Shown here piece by piece: positions 49,645 through 58,588 of a stretch of DNA of 64,000 nt. Source of the stretch: Vibrio sp. ED004. Lineage in GTDB: Bacteria; Pseudomonadota; Gammaproteobacteria; Enterobacterales; Vibrionaceae. Within the stretch, counting starts at the first letter, position 1. Each line of letters starts with the position of its first letter. The stretch is from positions 1,364,001 to 1,428,000 of the forward strand of contig NZ_CP066149.1 of assembly GCF_023206395.1 (NCBI RefSeq), read 5' to 3'. The position numbers and the translations under genes are program-made. The notes below the pieces were generated by a model. It did no database searches. It worked only from the letters and a program-made list of their open reading frames with translations, and was not told the DNA's origin.

Positions 49645-50490
49645 CTATTCCGCTGATACGTGTTGCTGGTTTTTCTCTTTATGGAAAAGCGCCAGTAACT
49701 CATCAACTTTATTACGCCCAGCGCCGTTACGACTGATGGTGCGCTTCACCTTCACCACGTTCAGTTCCGCACCATGATATAAGCGACGCGTTAGTGTCGT
49801 ATCGTGGTTTGAAATCAAAACAGGAATACCACGTTCCATTGCGGCTTTTTCAGCGACATCAGCCAAGGCTGCCTGATCATCTAAGCTGAAGCCATTACCT
49901 GCGTAAGAGGTAAAGTTAGCGGTATTCGATAACGGTGCGTACGGAGGATCACAGTAAACCACGCAGCCTTTGCGAGCACGGCTAAAGGTTTCATGGTATC
50001 CCTCACAAACGAAAGTGGCCTTTTTCGCTTTCTCAGCAAAAAACTCCAGCTCGGCTTCTGGGAAGTAAGGTTTTTTGTAAGAACCAAACGGAACGTTAAA
50101 ACCGCCCTTCTTGTTGTAACGACACAGGCCATTGAAGCCAAAACGGTTCATGTACAAGAAGGCAAGCGAACGATACATGACGTTGTCGGTATCGTTGAAC
50201 TGAGCGCGAATATCTAGAAAGGCTTCTTTGCGATTGTTCTCAGGACAGAACCAACGCTTCGCTTCCGTGATATAGGTTTCAGGATCGGTTTTAAGTAGAT
50301 TGTACAGGTTGATAAGATCGGGATTGATATCAGCTAGTAGGTACTGTTCAAAGTCAGTATTCAGGAATACTGAGCCGGCACCGACAAACGGTTCTACCAA
50401 TTTACGAGCAGGTGGCAGGTGACGTTGGATGTCTTCAACTAGGCCATATTTACCACCAGCCCATTTTAGAAAGGCACGCTGCTTTTTCAT
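49645..50490 (-). CDS. dam: Adenine-specific DNA methylase Dam
   Basis: 281 aa: AdoMet motif KWAGGKYGLVEDIQRHLP and LVEPFVGAGSVFLNT, catalytic DPPYAPLSNTANFTSYAGNG, and the target-recognition segment LAFLYMNRFGFNGLCRYNKK. Methylates GATC adenine; it is essential in V. cholerae for chromosome II replication. Lies directly after damX. Confidence 0.98.
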   Translation of the reverse strand: MKKQRAFLKWAGGKYGLVEDIQRHLPPARKLVEPFVGAGSVFLNTDFEQYLLADINPDLINLYNLLKTDPETYITEAKRWFCPENNRKEAFLDIRAQFNDTDNVMYRSLAFLYMNRFGFNGLCRYNKKGGFNVPFGSYKKPYFPEAELEFFAEKAKKATFVCEGYHETFSRARKGCVVYCDPPYAPLSNTANFTSYAGNGFSLDDQAALADVAEKAAMERGIPVLISNHDTTLTRRLYHGAELNVVKVKRTISRNGAGRNKVDELLALFHKEKNQQHVSAE

Positions 50491-50559
50491 TTACTGCTCT
50501 ATCTATCAACTCAAAAATAAGGCTGCGGAATGTAACATATTTTGAGGCTAAGCTCAGGG

Positions 50560-52077
50560 TTATTTCGCACGTTCTATCTCTCGATGCACTTGATTCATCG
50601 ATTTTGCCCAAGGTTCCAACTGTTGAAGGGGTTTTGATAACGCACTTACCGCGTCTCTCGCCACTTGAATCGTTGGGTAATCTTGATAAGTGATGATAAA
50701 CCACTTGGTGTCGTTACGAAGTGTTGGGTAGATACGAACCTTGTTCTCAAGGTCATACTCTTCTATGAAAGATTGTACATCCTCCAATGAGGTCATCGCA
50801 CTCAACTGCAAGGTATACGCGCGTGGCGAGATAGCTTGTAACTCTTCACGAGCAAATGAGAAGGTAATCTTTTTGGTCGGTGGCGTTGAATCAGTTAGAT
50901 CTGATTCTTCATCGACTATTAGTTGTGGCTCGGCTTGTGCTGCATCAGGTTGTGCGCTAACCGCTGCCCCTGTGTTTTCCTCAACTGCCGCATCAATCGC
51001 GCTGGTATCGGCACTCTCAGGTTTATCATCAAGCAGAGCATCAACCACGTCAGAGGTGATCACAACGCGTTGCTGATCCTGTTCGACTTCTCCAACACTC
51101 GCGGTATCTTCAACGACAGTCGGTGGCAGAGACGAACTGTCATCATCCGCACCTTGGTAACTCATGTCGGTTTCAGCTTCAGAATCAACAGCTCCATCGA
51201 CACCAGTTTGCTCAGTGCCGCTTTCCACTTCAAAGGTTGGGATAGCCGTCTGTTCAATCGGTGCGATAAGCGACTGCGCTTTATCGTCTGGTGTAGGTTG
51301 ACTGAACATCCACCAATAACCACCACCAATTAACAACAGCAACAGGGCCACCACAATCGCGATATTGATTGGTGAGCCAATGATTGAGCGAATAATAATC
51401 CTTTTTTCCACTTTCAATTCTCCTAAAGCCATTAACTCGCCAGGCAGAGGTTGCGCTTTACTAAACGCACGTCGCACGCGAGTTTCAGACTCATCATCAA
51501 CATATCGAATCACCAGTGATTCAAAGAAATGTTCAGCTTCTGGTTGCGAAAGATCATCGACTTCAAGATCGATAGGCTTGTGTTGTTGGCCGTAACTCAG
51601 ACGTGTTAATAGCGTGTCTAAGTGACCCGTATCCGAGAAGAGAACGATATTGATCGTCCAATGAGGGTTTGATTGAGCTTCCAGTACCAACATCCATAAT
51701 TCGGATACCAATAGCTCAGAGAGTCGGTGGGCATCATCAACAACGATAACCACATTACACGCATCTCCATCCAGTAACCGAGTGAGGCTATCTGATAAAG
51801 AGTCATGTTGATTAAAGAGTGGATCGGAAACAATTTGGCTAAGAATAAGCGCACGGCGTTGTTGATCGTCTTGGCTTGGGTGACAAAGCAGTAGACACTG
51901 ATTTTTTTCTGTCGACCACGCTTCAAGATAACGCTGCGCTAACCAAGAGCGGCCTGAGCCAGTTTTACCAGCCACCGTTACTAGGTTTGAGCCAAAGTTA
52001 GTCAAAAGCTGTAAGCGCTCTAGCAGCTCAACTTGAGATTCTAACTCTAATACTCTTAATTCATGAGCCAAACTCAT
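50560..52077 (-). CDS. damX: DamX-type SPOR protein with an N-terminal ATPase domain
   Basis: 505 aa. Residues 30-210 resemble an AAA/ExeA-type ATPase: P-loop TVAGKTGSGRSWLAQRYLEA and Walker B NVVIVVDDAHRLSELLVSEL. A single membrane span lies at about 238-258 (INIAIVVALLLLLIGGGYWW), followed by an acidic Ser/Asp-rich periplasmic linker and a C-terminal SPOR domain (YTLQLSAMTSLEDVQSFIEE, RIYPTLRNDTKWFIITYQDY). SPOR domains bind denuded glycan at the septum. Neighbours aroB and dam are as in E. coli. Confidence 0.92.
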   Translation of the reverse strand: MSLAHELRVLELESQVELLERLQLLTNFGSNLVTVAGKTGSGRSWLAQRYLEAWSTEKNQCLLLCHPSQDDQQRRALILSQIVSDPLFNQHDSLSDSLTRLLDGDACNVVIVVDDAHRLSELLVSELWMLVLEAQSNPHWTINIVLFSDTGHLDTLLTRLSYGQQHKPIDLEVDDLSQPEAEHFFESLVIRYVDDESETRVRRAFSKAQPLPGELMALGELKVEKRIIIRSIIGSPINIAIVVALLLLLIGGGYWWMFSQPTPDDKAQSLIAPIEQTAIPTFEVESGTEQTGVDGAVDSEAETDMSYQGADDDSSSLPPTVVEDTASVGEVEQDQQRVVITSDVVDALLDDKPESADTSAIDAAVEENTGAAVSAQPDAAQAEPQLIVDEESDLTDSTPPTKKITFSFAREELQAISPRAYTLQLSAMTSLEDVQSFIEEYDLENKVRIYPTLRNDTKWFIITYQDYPTIQVARDAVSALSKPLQQLEPWAKSMNQVHREIERAK

Positions 52078-52156
52078 TGGGGATCCCTACTGATAAGATC
52101 GATCAGTAAAACGCTTCAGTTGCCTAGAGTTTAACTAGGCAACCTCACAACCAAAT

Positions 52157-53245
52157 TTAAAGAGTACGGCAGAAATCGATCGCTTGTTTTATGATGTCTT
52201 GAGGCACATCAGCGACCACTTCAGCAGTACCAATACTTGTTGGCAATACCAAACGTAACTGACCAGACAGTACTTTTTTATCGCGCATCATGTGCTTCAT
52301 AAAGTCTTCAAAAGACATACTTTCTGGCGTATGGATTGGCAGTTTCGCATTCTTGAGTATAGAAATAATTCGCTCAAGTTGCTGCTGAGAGATCAGTCCC
52401 TGTAATTGCGCAGTTTTCGCTGCCATTACAGTGCCTGACGACACAGCTTCACCATGTAGCCAATTACCATAGCCTAGTTCTGCTTCGATCGCATGACCAA
52501 ATGTATGACCTAGGTTCAATAACGCTCTGATTCCTGACTCTTTTTCATCTAGAGCCACCACTTCTGCCTTAATTGCACAACAACGAGCAATTGCGGTAAT
52601 CAGTGCCTCTTCATCAAGTTGATAAAGTTTCTCTAGATTCTGTTCCAACCAATCAAAGAAGGCTTCATCGTAAATGATGCCGTATTTGATCACCTCAGCA
52701 ATACCCGCTGCAAACTCACGCTCTGGAAGCGTTGATAAACAGTTAGTATCGATGATGACAGATTTCGGTTGGTAAAAAGCGCCGATCATATTCTTACCAA
52801 GGGGATGGTTTACTGCGGTTTTACCACCTACAGAAGAGTCCACTTGAGAAAGAAGTGTCGTTGGGATTTGAATGAAATCAATACCGCGCTGGTAACAAGA
52901 AGCAGCAAAACCGACCAAGTCACCGATAACACCACCACCTAAAGCAATCACCACCACATCGCGGCTGTAATTTCCTTCAAGCATGTAGCTCATCACTGAA
53001 TTGAACGTTTCAAGGGTTTTGTACTGTTCACCGTCTGGCAACTCTAAAAGAGAAGTCTGACAGCCGACTTGATCCAATAGCGATAAAATTTTATCAGCAT
53101 AAAGAGGCGCTACTGTCACATTACTGATAACAACAACTTTCTGTTTGCCTGATAAAAAAGAAAGGTACGCCGGGTCTTCAAATAACCCGGCGCCAATAGA
53201 GATTGGGTAGCTACGCTCAGCTAGATTGACCGTAATCCGTTCCAT
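52157..53245 (-). CDS. aroB: 3-Dehydroquinate synthase
   Basis: 362 aa: NAD-binding [60 protein letters not shown], and metal His in [20 protein letters not shown]. Converts DAHP to 3-dehydroquinate, the second shikimate step. Starts 25 bp after aroK, implying one operon. Confidence 0.98.
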   Translation of the reverse strand: MERITVNLAERSYPISIGAGLFEDPAYLSFLSGKQKVVVISNVTVAPLYADKILSLLDQVGCQTSLLELPDGEQYKTLETFNSVMSYMLEGNYSRDVVVIALGGGVIGDLVGFAASCYQRGIDFIQIPTTLLSQVDSSVGGKTAVNHPLGKNMIGAFYQPKSVIIDTNCLSTLPEREFAAGIAEVIKYGIIYDEAFFDWLEQNLEKLYQLDEEALITAIARCCAIKAEVVALDEKESGIRALLNLGHTFGHAIEAELGYGNWLHGEAVSSGTVMAAKTAQLQGLISQQQLERIISILKNAKLPIHTPESMSFEDFMKHMMRDKKVLSGQLRLVLPTSIGTAEVVADVPQDIIKQAIDFCRTL

Positions 53246-53270
53246 GGGTTTGCTCTCCGAAAAAATGAAC

Positions 53271-53789
53271 TTAACGTTCTTCTAGCATTTTTACGATCTG
53301 GTTGGCTACCACTTTTGCACTTTGGTCGTCAGTACGAACTGTGTAGTCCGCCACTTCTTCGTATAGTGCGTTGCGAGATACAGCTAGATCTTCTAGCACA
53401 TCACGCGGGTTGTCTGTTTGAAGTAGAGGGCGTTTCTTGTCGCGGTTAGTGCGAGCAAGTTGCTTTTCAATTGTTGTCTCTAGGTATACAACAATGCCTC
53501 GTGCAGATAGACGGTTACGGTTTTCTTTGCTCAGCACTGAACCACCGCCTGTCGCAAGAACAATACCTTGTTCTTCTGTCAGATCGTTGATTACAGATTC
53601 TTCGCGCTTACGGAAACCATCTTCGCCCTCAACATCAAAAACCCATGCGATGTCTGCGCCAGTGCGCTCTTCGATCACAGTGTCAGAGTCTAAAAACTCC
53701 ATATGAAGTTGGGAAGCTAGGTGTCTACCAATTGTACTTTTGCCGGCGCCCATTGGGCCAACAAGAAAAATATTGCGTTTCTCAGCCAT
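53271..53789 (-). CDS. aroK: Shikimate kinase I
   Basis: 172 aa: Walker [41 protein letters not shown] (shikimate-binding Asp), and the adenine loop [13 protein letters not shown]. Phosphorylates shikimate. Downstream of pilQ on the same strand, separated by a structured 176-bp interval. Confidence 0.98.
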   Translation of the reverse strand: MAEKRNIFLVGPMGAGKSTIGRHLASQLHMEFLDSDTVIEERTGADIAWVFDVEGEDGFRKREESVINDLTEEQGIVLATGGGSVLSKENRNRLSARGIVVYLETTIEKQLARTNRDKKRPLLQTDNPRDVLEDLAVSRNALYEEVADYTVRTDDQSAKVVANQIVKMLEER

Positions 53790-53842
53790 GTTTTTAGCAG
53801 TAATTTACAACGTTAATTCAATGACATCGCCACAAGGTAGGT

Positions 53843-53937
53843 CAGTACAAGTACTGAAATTAAAAGGCCCGTGGCACCGATTCCTCACAGATAATTCGTG
53901 ATAAGACCCGAAATTATCAAGGTTAGGTGCCACTAAT
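53843..53937 (-). repeat. Structured interval between pilQ and aroK
   Basis: Nested inverted repeats: outer GTGGCACC / GGTGCCAC (53871-53878 with 53926-53933) and inner GATAATT / AATTATC (53890-53896 with 53912-53918). On the minus strand it is followed by GGGCCTTTTAATTT. A CAGTAC-AA-GTACTG-type palindrome lies at 53843-53856. This may end or attenuate pil transcription ahead of aroK. Confidence 0.6.
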
Positions 53938-53965
53938 GCAACTTTATTTTTAATCTAATTGTTCA

Positions 53966-55684
53966 TTACTGAATCACAACTTTAGGCGTGACAAAAATAA
54001 GCAGTTCACTTTTGCCCACATTTTCATAGCTGCGACGGAACAATGCACCTAACAAAGGTAGGTCTCCTAACACAGGAACTTTATCGACTGTGCTGCTCAC
54101 GCTGTGTTGAAATATTCCACCAAGAACGACCGTTTCACCATTATTAACAAGCACTTGCGTACCTATTCTTTGGGTATCTATCGCGACCGCTTCCCCAGTT
54201 CCGGTTTTTACCACTTGGCCGGGCCTATCTTGAGTCACACTCAAATCCAACACCAAGCGATTGTCGGGCGTTATCTGCGGCGTCACTTTCAGACTCAATA
54301 CCGCTTTCTTAAATGCGACCGATGTAGCACCACTTGAAGAGGACTCTAAGTAAGGAATTTCAGTACCTTGCTCAATATAAGCGGGCTTTTTATTGGTGGT
54401 GATTAAGCGTGGGCTAGAAATGATCTCAGCTTTCGACTCTTGTTGCAGTGCCGACAGTTCAAGGTCGAGCAACGTATCCGAGCCAAGCTTGGCCACCTGA
54501 AAGGCAATGCTCGATGCATTCGGCGATGTCGCACCCAAGTTAACGTTGAGGTAGTCATCAATCACACTGTTGCCGCCATCATCGTCATAAGGTGTTATTT
54601 GTGATGGATGATTACCTTCTATTGAACCACCAACGGTGAAGCTTCCGTTGGTCGAGGATACACCCCAGCGCACGCCAAGCTCATCAAGATTACCCTCAGT
54701 GACAGTCACGATACGCGCCTCTATTTGCACCTGCTTTACTGGGATATCCAAGGATTCAATGATGCCTCGTATCACGGCAATGTTCTCTTCCAACTCACGA
54801 ATCAACAAAGAGTTAGTGCGCTCATCAATGGTAATAGAGCCGCGATCAGACAACATACTCACCGCACCCTCACCACCAATCATGTCAGCGATGTCGGTGG
54901 CTTTAGCAAAGTTGATCTTGATGATTTCCGACTTGAGCTCTCCTAGTTCCTCTTCCAAACGAGATTTCTCGAGCGCTTGCTGCTCTCGAAGATCCAACTC
55001 AGCTTTCGGTGCAACCAAGATGACATTGCCATCCACGCGCTTATCCAACCCTTTAACTTGCAAGATAATGTCGAGAACTTGCTGCCAAGGTACGCCATCT
55101 AAACGTAAAGTCAGGTTACCCGCGACCGAATCAGACACGACAAGGTTGAAGTCGTTATAGTCAGCGATCAACTGAAGGACGTTTCGTACTGGGATATCTT
55201 GGAAGTTAATTGAGATCAGCTTGCCCTCTTTCTCTAGGATGCTTTTCTCAGCTGTCGTTTCATCGATAACCGGCTTGCTGATCACTACCTCAATGAAGCG
55301 ACCTTTTAAGTTGTATTCATACTGGTAGTCATTATTGATGGTCGCGAGAAGCCGAGTGCTCGGTGTCTCTTTGTAGACTTCAATCCCTTCAACTAAGGTA
55401 GCGAAATCTTTCACATCCAGAAGGTAGAGTTTATCGTCATCAACCTGAGTATTAAGTAACTCTATACTCAAGCCTTCCTGAGCACGCTGAACATCGACCA
55501 CCGCGGTACTGGTGGCCAGTTCAATAATGATGACGGCGTCTTTATCCTTATTAACCCTAAAATCAATATTCTCTAATTTATTAGGCAAGCTCTCTGCGTG
55601 GCTGAGCACGCTAAAAACCAACATCACAGACACAGCAAAACCCTGTAGAGCCTTGCTCACTAATCCACTTATTCCTTTATTCAT
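53966..55684 (-). CDS. pilQ: Type IV pilus secretin PilQ
   Basis: 572 aa. Signal peptide (MLVFSVLSHAESLP), AMIN domain (about 35-130), STN domain (LISINFQDIPVRNVLQLIAD), NolW domain, and secretin domain (VQIEARIVTVTEGNLDELGV, EIISSPRLITTNKKPAYIEQ, GQVVKTGTGEAVAI, LFRRSYENVGKSELLIFVTP). Forms the outer-membrane pore for type IV pili and DNA uptake. Last gene of pilMNOPQ. Confidence 0.96.
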   Translation of the reverse strand: MNKGISGLVSKALQGFAVSVMLVFSVLSHAESLPNKLENIDFRVNKDKDAVIIIELATSTAVVDVQRAQEGLSIELLNTQVDDDKLYLLDVKDFATLVEGIEVYKETPSTRLLATINNDYQYEYNLKGRFIEVVISKPVIDETTAEKSILEKEGKLISINFQDIPVRNVLQLIADYNDFNLVVSDSVAGNLTLRLDGVPWQQVLDIILQVKGLDKRVDGNVILVAPKAELDLREQQALEKSRLEEELGELKSEIIKINFAKATDIADMIGGEGAVSMLSDRGSITIDERTNSLLIRELEENIAVIRGIIESLDIPVKQVQIEARIVTVTEGNLDELGVRWGVSSTNGSFTVGGSIEGNHPSQITPYDDDGGNSVIDDYLNVNLGATSPNASSIAFQVAKLGSDTLLDLELSALQQESKAEIISSPRLITTNKKPAYIEQGTEIPYLESSSSGATSVAFKKAVLSLKVTPQITPDNRLVLDLSVTQDRPGQVVKTGTGEAVAIDTQRIGTQVLVNNGETVVLGGIFQHSVSSTVDKVPVLGDLPLLGALFRRSYENVGKSELLIFVTPKVVIQ

Positions 55685-55719
55685 ATTTACATCTCATATC
55701 CACATCATGTGACATTGGT

Positions 55720-56241
55720 TTACTTCAGAGCCAGCCTAACGTTGCGCTTATGCCAACAACCTAAGCCATCTGGAAGAGTTTCATTAATCTGAACGTACTG
55801 GCTCGTCACCTTAGTAACTCGGCCATTGTTTAGGCCGATAAACTGGCCTTTCTTGACGTTTACCACGTTGCCTTTCGGTGTTTGCACTAACCCAAACACA
55901 CTTGACCCACTGCCCATCACGCCTCTTAAACGAAGCTTACTCAGCGGGTACTTCTCTAACTTTCCGTTACGAGAGCGAGCGCTAGGTTGCCAACAGTCTT
56001 TCTTAACCAAAGGCTGGTTTTGCACAATGGCTTCTTTAGGGAGTTCAAAGGGAGGGCGAAAGGCTCGGCGCTGATAAGTTGCGGCCAAGAACTCAGTCGC
56101 TGGGACAAGTTGCTCGACGTCCTTTCTCGCCTTGGCTTCAACCTGCACAACAAAGTCTTCAAGTGAGTCTTGATTGGCTTTACAGCCTGACAACGCAAGC
56201 AGCAACACGATTGAGTAAAGCGCGCTATTGGGTTTCATCAT
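55720..56241 (-). CDS. pilP: Type IV pilus assembly lipoprotein PilP
   Basis: 173 aa. Signal ending LLLALSGCKAN (lipobox LSGC), then PPFELPKEAIVQNQPLVKKD and the beta-sandwich LSKLRLRGVMGSGSSVFGLV with VVNVKKGQFIGLNNGRVTKV. Links the inner-membrane PilNO complex to PilQ. Overlaps pilO by 17 bp. First or second Met possible as start. Confidence 0.95.
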   Translation of the reverse strand: MMKPNSALYSIVLLLALSGCKANQDSLEDFVVQVEAKARKDVEQLVPATEFLAATYQRRAFRPPFELPKEAIVQNQPLVKKDCWQPSARSRNGKLEKYPLSKLRLRGVMGSGSSVFGLVQTPKGNVVNVKKGQFIGLNNGRVTKVTSQYVQINETLPDGLGCWHKRNVRLALK

Positions 56242-56836
56242 TGACCTCCGATTTAAACTGGTAGGTATAAGCTCGAACCCTAAAGTGCAGCGTACTGCTT
56301 TCTTGGCTAACTCGCTGCCAGTTCACATCATCAAAGCTAATGATGCGCGGCAGCTTGGCGATGGCCGCAGAGAAGTCGCCAATCTCATGGTAGTCACCCG
56401 TCAGTTCGATATTGAGCGGTAAACGATAGAGGAACTCCTTGTTCTGCTTTTGTCCCCAATCGATTCGAGTGAAAGTCAGCGAATTATCCAAGCCGAGTTC
56501 ATTCACGGACGCCAACATACTGGCCAGTTCTTTTTGAACGGGCAGCTGCTCCAACAGATAATCGTAGCGACTGGTTAGTTCATCCAACTGGCTCTGCAAT
56601 TTAGGTAAGGCCGCAACCTTGTTGGCCTTTATTCGCAAGGTCGTCTTTAAGGTTTGTTCTTGTTGCTTCATTTGTTGCAGTTCATCGTCGAGTGGCAACA
56701 CATAAAGCCAAGTGCCGACACCTTGAATTAACACCATCAATACCAGAATGACTAAGAGCTGGGGCAGCAACGGCCACTCAGTGATCTCATCAACATCAAG
56801 ATCCTGAAAACTCATCCAATTTTGAAGGTTAGCCAT
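56225..56836 (-). CDS. pilO: Type IV pilus inner-membrane protein PilO
   Basis: 203 aa: single membrane span LPQLLVILVLMVLIQGVGTW, coiled coil (LDDELQQMKQQEQTLKTTLR), then a ferredoxin-like periplasmic fold with IELTGDYHEIGDFSAAIAKL. Partner of PilN in the alignment subcomplex. Overlaps pilN by 8 bp. Confidence 0.95.
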   Translation of the reverse strand: MANLQNWMSFQDLDVDEITEWPLLPQLLVILVLMVLIQGVGTWLYVLPLDDELQQMKQQEQTLKTTLRIKANKVAALPKLQSQLDELTSRYDYLLEQLPVQKELASMLASVNELGLDNSLTFTRIDWGQKQNKEFLYRLPLNIELTGDYHEIGDFSAAIAKLPRIISFDDVNWQRVSQESSTLHFRVRAYTYQFKSEVNDETQ

Positions 56837-57428
56837 GATTCGCCTCCTTCCCTTTACGGTTCGCCGTGGTGCTTTCTAAAGAAACGGGACTGAACACAAA
56901 AGAGACCTTGAAGGTCTGGAACTCTTTATTGAAGCGCTTGCGGTTATGAACGATAGAGTGCATCTCAACCCCTTCCAGAGAATCAGATCGTTCTAGGTTG
57001 TCCAACATAGTGGCGAGACGAGCCGTACTGTCGCTGATGCCCGACATTTCAATCTCCTGACCATTCATCTTTATCTTGTCGACATACACGCCTTCAGGAA
57101 TCAGCTCCGGCATCAGGTTCATGAAGTCGGTGGTCTTATTGCGGCCAAGCTGCAGAGACTCCACCACATCCAGTCGAGTGAGAATGGCTTTGTGCTCTTG
57201 CTCGGCGACTTTTAATGACTGAATCTGTCGGTCGAGCTCAGCGATGTATTGATTGAGATAGTTGAGGCGCGCTTGCTGCTTGGCTTGTTGGTCGTGAAAA
57301 TAGTTACCGACCGCCCATTGCCCACCAAGCGCAATGATGACGCCAAGAATAACCAAATGAACGAAACGCTTCTTATGTTGAGCACGAATCTCATCGCGCC
57401 AAGGCAGCAGGTTAATTTGATGCAACAT
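56829..57428 (-). CDS. pilN: Type IV pilus inner-membrane protein PilN
   Basis: 199 aa: the N-terminal INLLPWRDE motif that binds PilM, membrane span (FVHLVILGVIIALGGQWAVG), coiled coil and periplasmic domain. The frame starts nine codons further upstream, but MLHQINLLPWRDE is the family start. Overlaps pilM by 17 bp. Confidence 0.95.
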   Translation of the reverse strand: MLHQINLLPWRDEIRAQHKKRFVHLVILGVIIALGGQWAVGNYFHDQQAKQQARLNYLNQYIAELDRQIQSLKVAEQEHKAILTRLDVVESLQLGRNKTTDFMNLMPELIPEGVYVDKIKMNGQEIEMSGISDSTARLATMLDNLERSDSLEGVEMHSIVHNRKRFNKEFQTFKVSFVFSPVSLESTTANRKGKEANHG

Positions 57429-58437
57429 GCTTTTCTCCCTGCCACTTGAGCCCACTCATCGCCATACCCGCGGCAATGCCAAAGTGTTGCCAGTCCATGG
57501 GCAGTCGACGTCGCTTCGCTACTTTGTTCTCAAACAGAGATAAAGGATTAAGCGACTCACAGCTCAGCTGAAAATGGCGCTCAAGCTCTTCAGTGACCAT
57601 CGGGATGCTCGCGCCCTCGCCCATTAGCCAGATCCCTGAAATAGGCTGAAGTGCATTGACTGAAGAATAGAGCTGCAACTGACGCTTGAGCTTTTCGATC
57701 AAATTGACAATAAATCGGTGGGTATCTTCAGCCGTGCCGAATACGCCTTCTATATCACTCGGGTTATCCGAGCTGCGAAGATCTTGCGTACCAAAGGCGA
57801 TGTCTTTATAGAAAGGTGCTGAACTCAGCGGGATAACCCCTAGCGAGGTTTGGTCGATTCCAACATCCACCAGCAACCAGTTCTTCTTATCGGGATACAA
57901 GCGTGATGCCAATTGCCAGATATTGAGTAGCCCATGCGCCTGCGTATCCACGACCACAGGTTTAAAACCTGCTTTAGTGAGCGTATCTGCTCGGCTATCA
58001 ACCACTTCCTTGCGAGTGGCATACACCTGATAACTGCTTGTCGATCCTTTGCCAAATCGTTTGTCTTCCAGCTTTACAAAATCTAAACTCAACTCCTCGA
58101 TAGGAAAGGGAGACTGGTGAGCGAAGGTTTGATAGATCGAAAACTCTTTTTCTCTGTCTTCTAACTCACTCTCTATTTGCAGTACTTTGCTGATCACTGT
58201 GTTATCAGGTACCGAAATGGCGACGTTGCGACAGCCAAAAGGCAGTCCTTTCCTAAGTTCTTTGAGTTTCTTAACAGTTTTCTGATACTCCAAAGTATGG
58301 TTAGCTGTAAAAATGTCGTCCGAAATCGGCAGCTCTTTGTATCCCACTAGGGCATACAACTCCCCCACGGGTTTTAGTACCACGGCTTTGATGCTGTGAT
58401 GATTTATATCTATACCTGTAATTAATGATGAACCCAT
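57412..58437 (-). CDS. pilM: Type IV pilus assembly ATPase-like protein PilM
   Basis: 341 aa actin-like cytosolic protein: LITGIDINHHSIKAVVLKPV, FGCRNVAISVPDNTVISKVL, LLVDVGIDQTSLGVIP, IWLMGEGASIPMVTEELERH. Binds the PilN N-terminus. A TTG start eight codons upstream is possible; ATG 58435-58437 with GGAG upstream is preferred. Divergent from mrcA, a conserved arrangement. Confidence 0.95.
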   Translation of the reverse strand: MGSSLITGIDINHHSIKAVVLKPVGELYALVGYKELPISDDIFTANHTLEYQKTVKKLKELRKGLPFGCRNVAISVPDNTVISKVLQIESELEDREKEFSIYQTFAHQSPFPIEELSLDFVKLEDKRFGKGSTSSYQVYATRKEVVDSRADTLTKAGFKPVVVDTQAHGLLNIWQLASRLYPDKKNWLLVDVGIDQTSLGVIPLSSAPFYKDIAFGTQDLRSSDNPSDIEGVFGTAEDTHRFIVNLIEKLKRQLQLYSSVNALQPISGIWLMGEGASIPMVTEELERHFQLSCESLNPLSLFENKVAKRRRLPMDWQHFGIAAGMAMSGLKWQGEKHVASN

Positions 58438-58588
58438 GTGACCTAGCTCCTGAAGTGCCAAGCATTTCGTTGATTATCTAGGGGTTGTGATTATTAGTTA
58501 AATAAGCGTTAATAAACGAAAGCTAAGTTTTTAGCCTAGAGTACAAGGGTTTGCTGCTTATCAGCCTTAACTAATCAGGGATTATCCG

